Shown: positions 17,432-25,469 of the stretch, one piece after another
How the letters are laid out: each line of letters begins with the position of its first letter
How positions within the stretch are numbered: position 1 is the stretch's first letter
Source: Deinococcus sp. Arct2-2
Lineage (GTDB): Bacteria > Deinococcota > Deinococci > Deinococcales > Deinococcaceae
Direction of reading: 5' to 3'
NCBI RefSeq assembly: GCF_004801315.1
Contig: NZ_SSNW01000002.1
Span: forward strand, 1-64,000
DNA length: 64,000 nt
Translations under genes and position numbers: made by a program
Notes under the pieces: model-generated
Databases searched by the model: none
What the model saw: only the letters and a program-made list of their open reading frames with translations
Told to the model about the DNA's origin: nothing

Positions 17432-17471
17432 AAAAAGCGGGCGGAGGCCACAGCAGCCCCACCCGCCTCCG
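17432..17471 (-). terminator. Intra-operon terminator/attenuator between terD and terA
   Basis: On the minus strand cggaggc (17471-17465) pairs perfectly with gcctccg (17448-17442); cccgc and then TTTTT follow. It starts 11 bases past the terD stop codon and sits 74 bases before terA, and so could make terD (and terB) more abundant than terA-terF-terX. Confidence 0.65.
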
Positions 17472-17481
17472 GAAAACAAGT

Positions 17482-18057
17482 TTAGACGTTGACGCCGTAG
17501 TTGCGGGCCAGCGGCGCGAGGCCACCTGCATAGCCCTGACCGACGGCTTTAAATTTCCAGTCGGCTCCGTTGCGGTAAATTTCGCCGAAGATCATGGCAG
17601 TGTCGGTGGAGGCGTCTTCGGACAGGTCGTAGCGGGCGATTTCACTGCCGTTGGCCTTGTTCAGCACGCGAATGTAAGCGTTGCCCACTTGCCCGAAGCT
17701 CTGGCCGCGTGTATCGGCCTGATCGATGGTGACGCACAGCGCGACCTTCTGCACTTCGGCAGGCACTTTGGTCAAATCTACGTCGAGCGTTTCATCGTCG
17801 CCGCTGCCTTCTCCGGTCAGGTTGTCGCCGTTGTGGGTCACGCTGCCGTCGGAAGACACTTTGTTGTTGTAGAAAATAAAGTCGCCGTCAGCCCGCACTT
17901 TGGCGTCGTCTTTCAGCATAAAGGCGCTGGCGTCAAGGTCAAACTGCTTGCCGTCGGTAGCGCGGGGATCCCAGCCGAGGCCGATGACGATGGCCGTGAG
18001 TCCGGGAGCTTCTTTGGAAAGTGAAACGTTGCCGCCTTTAGAAAGTGATACTGCCAT
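17482..18057 (-). CDS. terD: Tellurium/stress resistance protein TerD
   Basis: Calcium-binding cytoplasmic protein required for tellurite and oxidative stress tolerance in Ter systems. The product has 191 residues, the standard length. It starts [26 protein letters not shown] and [10 protein letters not shown] are TerD signatures; the loop [21 protein letters not shown] (about 75-95) carries the aspartate cluster that binds two calcium ions. The C-terminal part [18 protein letters not shown] is also typical. ATG at 18057, with AGGAGG 7 bases before. It has its own TTGACA promoter-like site upstream and a terminator just after. Confidence 0.93.
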   Translation of the reverse strand: MAVSLSKGGNVSLSKEAPGLTAIVIGLGWDPRATDGKQFDLDASAFMLKDDAKVRADGDFIFYNNKVSSDGSVTHNGDNLTGEGSGDDETLDVDLTKVPAEVQKVALCVTIDQADTRGQSFGQVGNAYIRVLNKANGSEIARYDLSEDASTDTAMIFGEIYRNGADWKFKAVGQGYAGGLAPLARNYGVNV

Positions 18058-18129
18058 GGTGCCCTCCTGAAATGGGTGTGGTGTAGGTGTGCACAACGAA
18101 TTGAAAGAGGAGTATGAGACTCTACCTCT

Positions 18130-18158
18130 AGAATGTCGCCATCAAAGCGTTCTGTCAA
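18130..18158 (-). promoter_or_regulatory. Candidate promoter of terD
   Basis: On the minus strand a consensus -35 TTGACA (18158-18153) is followed after 17 bases by CATTCT (18135-18130) as a poor -10. It lies about 73 bases upstream of the terD start, in the terB-terD gap. Confidence 0.4.
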
Positions 18159-18234
18159 TCACAATTGGGGAGACTCAAAGCTGGAGCGGCCTTTTGACAT
18201 CTGATACTCATGCGCCGCGTGGGGCCGCGGAATT

Positions 18235-18690
18235 TTACAGGCCGAATTCGGCGGGCGTCAGCTTCAGCGCAAAAATCACGTCGCGCATGACTTGCTGCTC
18301 GTCGGGGCTGAATTCGCCGTCGGCGTTGGCGATCACGAGGGCGAGCTGCACCACGGCGCGGGCCTGATCAGGCTTGCCTGCCACGCGGCCAATGACCTGC
18401 ATCAGTTCGATCTTGCCGAAGTCGAAGTCGGCGGTGATCTTGTTGCAAAAGTTGTCGTACTTGGTCTTCATATCGCCCACGTTGAAGGCTTTGAGCTTGT
18501 CGCTGGTGGTAATGAACTGGGCGGTACGGGTGCGCTCGTTCTGGTCGATTTTGCCGTCTGCCGCGCCGATCAGGGCGCAGGCGGCCATCGTCGCGTCGGC
18601 AAAAGCGGTGTTGTTAAAGCGGCTCCACGTATCCTGCGCTTCCTTGCCGGCCTGACTGCCCATCGCCTTAAGTTTGTTCAAAAAGCTCAT
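18235..18690 (-). CDS. terB: Tellurium resistance protein TerB
   Basis: The product has 151 residues and is an all-helical TerB domain with paired acidic loops: ALIGAADGKIDQNERT (about 40-55) and ALVIANADGEFSPDEQQVM (about 120-138), as in the metal-binding TerB fold. It starts MSFLNKLKAMGSQAG, as many TerB proteins do, and has AGGAG before the ATG. It heads the minus-strand ter cluster. In studied systems TerB associates with the membrane protein TerC and others; no terC lies in this window. Confidence 0.92.
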   Translation of the reverse strand: MSFLNKLKAMGSQAGKEAQDTWSRFNNTAFADATMAACALIGAADGKIDQNERTRTAQFITTSDKLKAFNVGDMKTKYDNFCNKITADFDFGKIELMQVIGRVAGKPDQARAVVQLALVIANADGEFSPDEQQVMRDVIFALKLTPAEFGL

Positions 18691-18915
18691 CGATTCTCCT
18701 GTTGTGCGGTGCATAGCGTTGCGTAAGAGGGTCACGGGAAACGAGACAGGACTGCGGGGACAGCATCCCCTGTGTCCAGCATAGCGGTAAGAATGTGAGT
18801 TTGAGGCTAATGTGAGGTCAATAGACATCCATAGATCAGTCACAGCCACCGAGCCTAAAGGCACGTTCAGGCGGCGTGTCATCAAGGCGCACGCCGCCGC
18901 TTTAGCCTTTTTGAC

Positions 18916-20016
18916 ATGCCGCTTAAACCTGATCTACCGGAGCCGGAATCTGTTCAGAAGCGCGTTGGACTGGCTATCGTGGGGCTGGGCAAACTGAGTG
19001 CCGAGGAACTGATTCCGGCCATTCGCACCAGCCAGCATACCCGCGTGGCCGCGCTCGTCACGTCAGACGTGGAGGAAGGCCGCGCTTTGGCCCGCGCCTT
19101 CGATCTGACCGACGGCGATGTGTACGCCTACGACGATTTCGAGGCGCTGAAAGACCGGGAAGACGTGGACGGCGTGTATATCGTGCTGCCCAACAGCCTG
19201 CACCGCGAATTTACCGAACGGGCCGCCCGCATGGGCAAGCATGTGCTGTGCGAAAAACCGCTGTCGGTGAATGCGGCAGAGGCTCAGGCGATGGTGGACG
19301 CCTGCCGCGCCGCTGGAGTGCAGCTGATGACGGCCTACCGTTGCCAGTACACGCCGCACCACTGGGCCGCCCGCGACGCCGTGCAGGGCGGCAGATTGGG
19401 CGCAGTCAAGCTGCTGGATTCCATCCATGTGCAAGTCGAAACCGATCCCGAAGCGTGGCGCATGAAAATCGCGTTGGCGGGCGGCGGCCCCCTGCCCGAT
19501 GTGGGCCTGTACAGCCTGAACATCCTGCGCTTTGTGCTGGGCACCGAGCCGGAATGGGTGTTTGCCGCACAGCATCAACCGAAAAATGACTCCCGATTCC
19601 GCGAGATAGAAGAATCGGTGTCGTTCATGCTGGGCTTTCCGGGCGGCGTGATTGCCAATGCGCTGACCAGTTATGGAGCGCACAAAACGACCACTTTGCG
19701 CGTGCTGGGCGAGGAAGGCAACGCCCTGATGGATCCGGCTTTCAGCTATACCGGCCTCAGCCTGAGCATCACCGATAAGGGCGGCCAAACCCTTCCGGCC
19801 TTCGGTAGCTACGATCAATTTGGGCTAGAGATCGATCATTTTGCCGAACGCATCAGAGACGGCAACACGCCGTGGACACCGGGAGAAGAAGGGGTGCAGG
19901 ATCACCGCATCATGGATGCCATTTACGAAAGCGCCCGCACGGGCCAGGTGGTGCGACTGGAAAACTACGCTGGTCTGGACGTGTTCAGGGGCGAGAAACC
20001 GGAGTTGCCGGGGTAA
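18916..20016 (+). CDS. Gfo/Idh/MocA family oxidoreductase
   Basis: NAD(P)-dependent sugar or polyol dehydrogenase of unknown substrate. The product has 366 residues. The N-terminal Rossmann fold shows GLAIVGLGKLSAEELIPAI (about 18-36); DDFEALKDREDVDGVYIVLPNSLH and GKHVLCEKPLSVNAAEA (about 105-125, with the catalytic EKP lysine) are family hallmarks; the C-terminal domain has GGGPLPDVGLYSLNILRF with the conserved aspartate. It resembles glucose-fructose oxidoreductase, but lacks an export signal. No ribosome site is evident before the ATG. It is divergent from terB, alone on its strand, and followed by a terminator. Confidence 0.88.
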   Translation: MPLKPDLPEPESVQKRVGLAIVGLGKLSAEELIPAIRTSQHTRVAALVTSDVEEGRALARAFDLTDGDVYAYDDFEALKDREDVDGVYIVLPNSLHREFTERAARMGKHVLCEKPLSVNAAEAQAMVDACRAAGVQLMTAYRCQYTPHHWAARDAVQGGRLGAVKLLDSIHVQVETDPEAWRMKIALAGGGPLPDVGLYSLNILRFVLGTEPEWVFAAQHQPKNDSRFREIEESVSFMLGFPGGVIANALTSYGAHKTTTLRVLGEEGNALMDPAFSYTGLSLSITDKGGQTLPAFGSYDQFGLEIDHFAERIRDGNTPWTPGEEGVQDHRIMDAIYESARTGQVVRLENYAGLDVFRGEKPELPG

Positions 20017-20040
20017 GAAAAGTCAGCCAGATGAAGTCAT

Positions 20041-20075
20041 GAGGGGGCGTGGTGGTGCACGACCCCCTCTGTTTT
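20041..20075 (+). terminator. Terminator after the Gfo/Idh/MocA gene
   Basis: A perfect 7-bp G/C stem, gaggggg (20041-20047) and ccccctc (20063-20069), with a 15-base loop and then TGTTTTA. Confidence 0.65.
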
Positions 20076-20323
20076 ACTGCCTTGCGAGCCTGGCAACAGC
20101 AGAAGACAAAAGACTGTCTGGCACTGCAAAACAGACCGACCCCTCAACCCTTGAATCTGGCTTCACAAAGTAAGTCCGGTAGCTGTGCCTGCCATCTATC
20201 GGATTACGATATAGGCAGCCGATACAGCCCAAGCCGCCCAACATTCGCGGTGTCAATCCTTCGCCGCTTAGGCTTGAGCAACCAACGTCGCCACCCTGAC
20301 AGCCGTCAAAAAAGGAAGTGTTT

Positions 20324-20653
20324 ATGGAACCAAACTTACTCAAAGGACACCTTGACCTCATTCTGCTGGCGATTTTGGAGGGCGGCCCCATGTACGGCCT
20401 CGAGATCAGCAAACAGGCGCAAGTAGATACGGACGGCTACTTTGATCTGCGGGTGGGCAGCCTGTATCCGGCGCTGCACCGCTTGGAACTGGCCGGGGCG
20501 ATAGACGGCGAGTTTCGGCCCGCGCCCAGAGGCGGCGCACCCGTCAAGACCTACTGGCTGACCGACGATGGCCGGACGCTGTTGGCCCGCAAACGTCAGG
20601 AATTCAGAACCTTCAGCACGCACCTACAAGCTCTGGGGAGGCCTTATGAGTAA
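20324..20653 (+). CDS. PadR family transcriptional regulator
   Basis: The product has 109 residues: a winged-helix PadR domain (LKGHLDLILLAILEGGPMYGLEISKQ, VGSLYPALHRLELAGAIDGEF, KTYWLTDDGRTLLARKR) without the long C-terminal helix domain, so it is the short PadR-s2 type that dimerises through its last helix. The ATG at 20324 is preferred over the GTG at 20318 because AAGGAA sits at the right distance. Its end overlaps the next gene by 8 bases; short PadR proteins often repress themselves together with such membrane-protein partners. An imperfect inverted repeat (atcggattacgatataggcagccgat, about 20199-20224) upstream could be its operator. Confidence 0.88.
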   Translation: MEPNLLKGHLDLILLAILEGGPMYGLEISKQAQVDTDGYFDLRVGSLYPALHRLELAGAIDGEFRPAPRGGAPVKTYWLTDDGRTLLARKRQEFRTFSTHLQALGRPYE

Positions 20654-21839
20654 CGGTAAACCGGGTCACAGCGGCGATATTGCGCGGTATTTGCAGCGTT
20701 CTACACGCGGACTGTGGGGACGCCAACGCCGGGAGCTTCGGCAGGAGCTTCGCGGCCACTTGGAGGCCCGCTGCCAAGAACTGCGCCTTGCCGGACTGAC
20801 GCCCGCTGAGGCCATTCGGCACACGCTGCGCGAATTAGGCCAGCCGGAGCAGGTCAGCTTGGGCATGGCTCAGGTGTATCTGCTGCCCCAAATGGCGCGG
20901 GTCACGGCCATCGGTGCGCTGATGATCTGCACGGCGTTTTTGGCGATCACCACAGGCTCACGCGGATTTGCACAGGTGCAGGGGTATCAGCCTCTGTTCG
21001 CCCTTCCCGCCGGGCCGTACACCTACCTCGACACCCAAAGCCTGCAAGGTGAGCTGCTGAAGGCGGGCGTGGCCGTGTCGGGCCATCCGCAGCGCCCCGT
21101 GCTGACGTTTACAGGCCAGCCCAACCCGGTGGTGGTGAAGATCGGCGCGGACGAGGACAATCAAACCCCCTTCGTAACACGGGCGTTGTTGCGCGACTAT
21201 GCCACGGGCAAAACGTATCTGGATGCCAATACGCTGGCGCAGTCGCTGCTGAAGGCGGGGCTGGATGTGCGGGTGCAGGGCTGGCAAAATCCCGAACTGC
21301 AAGTCGGCACTCTGAAGGTCAAGTTGGGCACGGCAGCGCAACCGGTGGACGCCTACAACCTGTATAGCCTCGCGCTATCGCCATTGGTGCAGCAAGTGGG
21401 ATTGCCGTCGGCCTACAGCGCCAAGTGGGGTGGCGTGGACTTGTACAGCACCCACACCCTGCCCCCAACCCTGACCCAAGCCCAGCCCGACGGCGTATAC
21501 GCGCTGGTCAGCGTGATGCGGGCGGTGCGCCCAGAGGTGAGCGGACAGCCGCGCCCGCTGGTGCTGGCCTTCGATCTGGCCCGCCCCGCAGCCGATGGCC
21601 GCTTGACTTTTGCCCTGCCCTACGATTTGGCCGCCCTGCGCCTGAGCAGCACTGTGGCCGACTTGCAGCAAGACGCCCGCCGCCTGACCGATCCAGCCCA
21701 GTGGCGCGACTACGCCAGCACGAACGCTCCGGCCCATGCCCTGCTGCTGCGCCTCAGCGGAAGCTTGACCACCGGGGCAGCCAACACGCCCACGTTTAAC
21801 CTAGTTCCAGCGTCGGGCCTGAGCATAGGCGAGCAATAA
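20646..21839 (+). CDS. Permease-prefix-domain membrane protein coupled to PadR
   Basis: The product has 397 residues. Residues about 10-75 match the pattern of permease-prefix domains found at the front of some ABC permeases (RGLWGRQRRELRQELRGHLEARCQELRLAG, TPAEAIRHTLRELGQPEQVSLGMAQVY). One transmembrane helix follows (VTAIGALMICTAFLAITTG, about 85-105), and then a long extracytoplasmic part of about 290 residues with stalk-like repeats (two similar segments of the TYLDTQSLQGELLKAGV and TYLDANTLAQSLLKAGL kind). No permease domain is present, so the protein is not a transporter. The function is unknown; a PadR-controlled envelope sensor or effector is a guess. The start overlaps the padR stop. 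Confidence 0.7.
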   Translation: MSNGKPGHSGDIARYLQRSTRGLWGRQRRELRQELRGHLEARCQELRLAGLTPAEAIRHTLRELGQPEQVSLGMAQVYLLPQMARVTAIGALMICTAFLAITTGSRGFAQVQGYQPLFALPAGPYTYLDTQSLQGELLKAGVAVSGHPQRPVLTFTGQPNPVVVKIGADEDNQTPFVTRALLRDYATGKTYLDANTLAQSLLKAGLDVRVQGWQNPELQVGTLKVKLGTAAQPVDAYNLYSLALSPLVQQVGLPSAYSAKWGGVDLYSTHTLPPTLTQAQPDGVYALVSVMRAVRPEVSGQPRPLVLAFDLARPAADGRLTFALPYDLAALRLSSTVADLQQDARRLTDPAQWRDYASTNAPAHALLLRLSGSLTTGAANTPTFNLVPASGLSIGEQ

Positions 21840-21873
21840 CGAGGGACGTAGGGTGTGGGAAGGGCTTTTCGCT

Positions 21874-21978
21874 CACTTCTAAGGGGGGCTGGCTGCGAAG
21901 CCGACTGGGGGGTTGCATTCGGCGTTGGAAGGTGAATCCCCCTGTTGCTGGCGCAACGCCCCCCCTTAGAGGTGGGGA
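21874..21978. repeat. Inverted pair of a dispersed GC-rich repeat (long hairpin)
   Basis: The right arm (21938-21978) reads ccccctgttgctggcgcaacgccc then cccttagaggtgggg; the left arm (21874-21912) is a diverged reverse complement (cttctaagggggg...). The two arms would fold into a hairpin of about 40 bp with a 25-base loop. Single copies of the right arm occur at 32184-32221 and 62747-62788. The element sits between a plus-strand stop and a convergent minus-strand stop and may double as a bidirectional terminator. Confidence 0.75.
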
Positions 21979-22011
21979 TAAAAGCTCTACTCACTCCTCT
22001 ACAACAGCCGC

Positions 22012-22827
22012 CTAACCCAGCCCCACCAAGCCTTCACTGACTTCCCACAACCTCCGGGCAATCTCCACGTTCTGCGCTTCTGGGTTCACGCGGGCGGGTT
22101 TTTGGCGGTCGAAATACTGCCCGGTCACGCCCTGCACGTCGGGTGCGGCGGCCAGATACAGCGTAGTTTGTGCGCCCTGCTGCGGCGAAATGGCCCCAAA
22201 CCGCTTGATCAGGCTGAAGCCTAAGCCCATGACGCCCCGGCTGCCAGGGCCAACATTGCTGTTGACCACGCCGGGATGCAGCGCGTTGGACGTGACCCCG
22301 TGCGGAGCGAGGCGGCGGGCGAGTTCGTTGGAAAACACCACGTTTGCCAGCTTGCTTTGGCTGTAGGCGCGGAAGCCTGAATAGCGTTTTTGGCCTTGCA
22401 GGTCATCAAAATCAAGGTGACCGTTGGCCTGTGCGCTCGAACTGACCATGACAACGCGGGAGGCGGGCGTGGCCGTCAGCAGCGGCGTCAGGAGGTGCGT
22501 GAGCAGCGTGGGCGAAAGGTGATTCAGCGCCAGCGTGCACTCTAGGCCGCCTACGGTTTCTTCCCGCGTCTGAAAAAACGCGCCCGCATTGTTGATCAAG
22601 ACGTGCAACTGCCCTCTGGCACTCTGAACGTCTTGTGCCACACGCCGCACATCGGCAAGGCGGGACAGATCGGCGGAAAACATTTGGACTTGGCCCGCGC
22701 CTGCGCTGAGCAACTCTGCCGCCAAAGCCTGTGCGGTGGCCCGGCCAATTCCGGCGGTGGCCCCGGTGAGCAGCACCGTTTTGCCCTGCAAGTCGCGTGC
22801 TGACTGGTTGCCAGAATTCTGAGTCAT
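22012..22827 (-). CDS. Short-chain dehydrogenase/reductase
   Basis: NAD(P)-dependent oxidoreductase of the retinol dehydrogenase/WW-domain oxidoreductase-like SDR branch; the substrate is unknown. The product has 271 residues. KTVLLTGATAGIGRATAQAL (about 16-35) is the TGxxxGIG cofactor motif, VLINNAGAFF the NNAG motif, VMVSSSAQANGHLDFDDLQ carries the catalytic serine, and YSGFRAYSQSKLANVVF is the YxxxK site. The end ITGQYFDRQKPARVNPEA also fits this branch. The ATG at 22827 was chosen; the ribosome site is weak. It is divergent from a TetR gene with palindromes between them, which suggests it is the repressor's target. Confidence 0.87.
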   Translation of the reverse strand: MTQNSGNQSARDLQGKTVLLTGATAGIGRATAQALAAELLSAGAGQVQMFSADLSRLADVRRVAQDVQSARGQLHVLINNAGAFFQTREETVGGLECTLALNHLSPTLLTHLLTPLLTATPASRVVMVSSSAQANGHLDFDDLQGQKRYSGFRAYSQSKLANVVFSNELARRLAPHGVTSNALHPGVVNSNVGPGSRGVMGLGFSLIKRFGAISPQQGAQTTLYLAAAPDVQGVTGQYFDRQKPARVNPEAQNVEIARRLWEVSEGLVGLG

Positions 22828-22995
22828 CCGCGCATGATCCTCAAATTGAACGGTGTGTCTCCCCGTCGTCTCCAGACGCGCAACCACAAGGGCAACAACA
22901 TTTCCACGCCGCGTGCCGCCCGCAAATCACCCAAATCTAAAACGTCTCTCCAGCCAAAAGAAGCCAGCCCTGCCGCGTTCCCCTGCCAACGTCTT

Positions 22996-23028
22996 GGGAC
23001 AACCGTAGTCCCATACAGACCGGTCTGT
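22996..23028. promoter_or_regulatory. Two palindromes between the SDR and TetR genes
   Basis: tgggac-aaccgta-gtccca (22996-23014, arms of 6) is followed directly by the perfect 14-bp palindrome acagaccggtctgt (23015-23028). The second lies about 13 bases before the TAAGCT -10 of the TetR gene, over its -35 region, the usual place for an autorepression operator. Confidence 0.65.
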
Positions 23029-23041
23029 CTAGTAGCTGGTG

Positions 23042-23047
23042 TAAGCT
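23042..23047 (+). promoter_or_regulatory. -10 box of the TetR gene, leaderless start
   Basis: TAAGCT ends 5 bases before the ATG at 23053 and no Shine-Dalgarno sequence is present, so the mRNA probably starts at or next to the start codon. Confidence 0.5.
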
Positions 23048-23052
23048 GGGGC

Positions 23053-23658
23053 ATGACTTCCCCCGGTCCCACTGGCCCGACCTTCGCAGGGGAGCCGCCC
23101 GCCACGCCGCGCCACCGTATTTTGGACACGGCCCGCGTGCTGTTTTATAGGCGCGGCGTGACCAATGTAGGCATCAACGAAATCATCGCCGAAAGCGGCG
23201 TCGCCAAAGCCACCTTGTACGCGCACTTTGCCACCAAAGACGAATTGATCTTGGAATTTATGCGGCAAGGCGATGCCCGCTGGATAGCGTGGCTAGACGA
23301 ACGGGTGCGGGCGTTGGCCCCGGAAGCCCGCGCCCGCCCGCTGGCCGTGTTCGACGCCCTGGCCGAATGGTTTGCGTTGCCGTTTTTTCGGGGCTGTTTG
23401 CTTGGCAATGTCGGCACAGAATTGGCCGACCCGCAGCACCCGGCACAGGCACTGTTGGCCGACCATAAAGAGCGGGTTCGCGCCCTGCTGGAAGGCTGGT
23501 TGGCCGAGGCCGACGCCCCGAACCCTTCTGCCCTCGCCAGCCAATTCCTGTTGTTAATCGAAGGCGCGACGGCTGTGGCCCGAATGACCCGTGACCCAAA
23601 CGCCGCCCAGCAGGCGCAGGCGGTGGCGCGGGCGCTGTTGGGCGGCGAAAAAGGTTAG
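23053..23658 (+). CDS. TetR/AcrR family transcriptional regulator
   Basis: The product has 201 residues. The N-terminal helix-turn-helix is clear: RHRILDTARVLFYRRGVTNVGINEIIAESGVAKATLYAHFATKDELILEF (about 20-70). The rest is an all-helical ligand-binding domain with FRGCLLGNVGTEL, a motif frequent in TetR proteins that respond to small electrophiles or aromatic compounds. The ATG at 23053 is used; the open frame to 22834 has no start signal. It probably controls itself and the divergent SDR gene through the palindrome at 23015-23028. The inducer is unknown. Confidence 0.88.
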   Translation: MTSPGPTGPTFAGEPPATPRHRILDTARVLFYRRGVTNVGINEIIAESGVAKATLYAHFATKDELILEFMRQGDARWIAWLDERVRALAPEARARPLAVFDALAEWFALPFFRGCLLGNVGTELADPQHPAQALLADHKERVRALLEGWLAEADAPNPSALASQFLLLIEGATAVARMTRDPNAAQQAQAVARALLGGEKG

Positions 23659-23674
23659 TGGAGAGGAAGGAGGC

Positions 23675-24592
23675 TCAGGGCAAGACGTTTCCGGCGGCCA
23701 GCAAAATCCCGTACCATTCCTCGCGGGTCAGGTCAATCTCGCTGGCTTTACAGCAGTCCTTGAGGCGCTGAAGATTCATGGTGCCTGTCACTGGCTGCAT
23801 TTTGGCGGGGTGACGCAGCAGCCAAGCCATCGCAATCGTCGTATTGCCGACGCTGTATTTAGCCGCGATCTCGTCAATTTTGGCGTTCAGTTCGGGGAAT
23901 TTGGCGTTGTCGAGGAAGACCCCTTCAAAAAATCCGAATTGGAAGGGCGACCAAGGCTGAATGGTGATGTCGTGCAGACGGCAGTAATCCAGCACGCCGC
24001 CGTCACGGTTCACCGCCGCGTCATTTTCCATGTTCACGTTAAATCCGCCCGTAATCATGGTGGCGTTGGTAATGCTCAGTTGCAGTTGGTTGGCGACAAT
24101 GGGCTGCTTCACGTACTTTTTCAGCAAATCGATTTGGCGCGGATGCTGATTGGACACACCAAAATGACGCACCTTGCCCGACGTTTCTAGTTCGTCGAAC
24201 GCGGCGGCCACTTCTTCAGGTTCCACAAGGGCGTCGGGACGGTGCAACAGCAAACTATCGATGTAGTCGGTCTTCAGGCGTTTCAGGATGCCGTCTACCG
24301 AAGACAGGATGTGTTCTTTGGAGAAGTCGAACATGCCGGGGCGAATGCCGCATTTAGACTGCAAAATGAGCTTCTCGCGCACGCTGCTGCTCATGCCGAT
24401 GGCGTCTGCAAAGATTTCCTCGCAAGTGCCTTTGCCGTAAATATCGGCGTGATCGAAGAAATTCGCACCCGCATCCAATGCAGTCTGCACAAATCGCGCC
24501 GCATCCTGCTTCTCCAGCGAATTGATCCGCATACAGCCGACGGACACCACAGGCACATCTAAGTCACTGCTGCCAAGTTTGATGGTTCGCAT
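23675..24592 (-). CDS. Aldo/keto reductase, YdhF-like
   Basis: NADPH-dependent reductase of the AKR family, (beta/alpha)8 barrel, cytoplasmic. The product has 305 residues, like E. coli YdhF. The motifs run in order: SVGCMRI; ALDAGANFFDHADIYG (catalytic Asp and Tyr, about 40-55); KLILQSKCGIRPG (catalytic Lys); LKTDYIDSLLLHRPDALVEPEEV (catalytic His); VRHFGVSNQHPRQI; and IAMAWLLRHPAKMQPVTGTMN (cofactor loop). The ATG has AGGAGG a suitable distance upstream. It is convergent with the TetR gene and not obviously in an operon. The substrate is not predictable. Confidence 0.88.
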   Translation of the reverse strand: MRTIKLGSSDLDVPVVSVGCMRINSLEKQDAARFVQTALDAGANFFDHADIYGKGTCEEIFADAIGMSSSVREKLILQSKCGIRPGMFDFSKEHILSSVDGILKRLKTDYIDSLLLHRPDALVEPEEVAAAFDELETSGKVRHFGVSNQHPRQIDLLKKYVKQPIVANQLQLSITNATMITGGFNVNMENDAAVNRDGGVLDYCRLHDITIQPWSPFQFGFFEGVFLDNAKFPELNAKIDEIAAKYSVGNTTIAMAWLLRHPAKMQPVTGTMNLQRLKDCCKASEIDLTREEWYGILLAAGNVLP

Positions 24593-25469
24593 AATCGCTG
24601 TCCTCCTCAGAACTGGTGTGGGCAGGGCAGATCAGCCAAAGCTGGCTGTATTGCTGCATTGCCCACACGACGGTCTTCAGACTGTCACACCAACAGGCAA
24701 CGCGCCGCCCAGATAAAAGATTGCTTATGACTCGGTCACGCGGGACCAGGCCGATCTTTGAGGCAATGTAACCGGCACTCAACATGGGCGAAGGGATGAA
24801 TCTCAGTTGCACAACTTGCTCGTATGTGAAGTCCATCAAAAAAGAGCCTTCAGGGCTGTCTTAATTTTTGCTTCATGAAGTCTGCTCATGTGTTCTGACC
24901 ACTGATGAACGGGAACAGCGAAGAGGGAAGCAGGTGACCAGAGCCGCTGGCAACCAGCGAGCCTCCAAATGTCTGAACCGATTCAGCTCGGCTCATGGTT
25001 CGAGGGACAGGCTTTACCCCACTGGCAGCCGATTTCACAATACTGCTTGACCAGAAACGGGCCTTTTCAAAACGACTCTTTCACAGGTGGAAGTAATTTC
25101 AAGTGAATACGCGAATTTTATAGGCATGAATGCCGATCTTGAAGTCTTGCCTTACTCACCTAAACATACTCGACTTCAACAAAAAGCAGTCAGTTTTTGT
25201 TCATAACATATATACAAAACGTAGGCCCACTCCATATCGCCCAAAATATTCTACTTTAACGAACCAGATCGATAGAAAAGTGCATCAAGTTCTCATGTTC
25301 TTATAAAGTTATATTCATAATTGAATTGCCTGATCTGACACTTTCCTTACATGTGACTGATCTCCACGATTTACATAAACCTCTTAAAGCGTTAGCGAAG
25401 CGAGAAATCTAATAATACATGTCGATTTTCCGTTATGCAATTAATTGAACGGCCTGTAGCCTACCGCTC
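24593..25469. other. Long intergenic region, AT-rich right half
   Basis: No gene was found in these 877 bases. A 91-codon frame on the minus strand (24564-24839) has no domain and poor codon use. From about 25060 to 25460 the DNA is much richer in A/T than its surroundings, with short runs such as gttcataacatatata. This marks the left edge of the exopolysaccharide island and fits acquired DNA or a large regulatory region. Confidence 0.5.
25457..25462 (+). promoter_or_regulatory. -10 box of the GH114 lipoprotein gene
   Basis: TAGCCT ends 7 bases before the ATG, with no Shine-Dalgarno sequence, so the transcript is probably leaderless. A weak TTATGC about 18 bases further up could be the -35. 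Confidence 0.4.

Noticed and set aside
24564..24839. 91-codon minus-strand frame upstream of the aldo/keto reductase
   Set aside because: Poor codon use, no homology recognised, overlaps the reductase start region.
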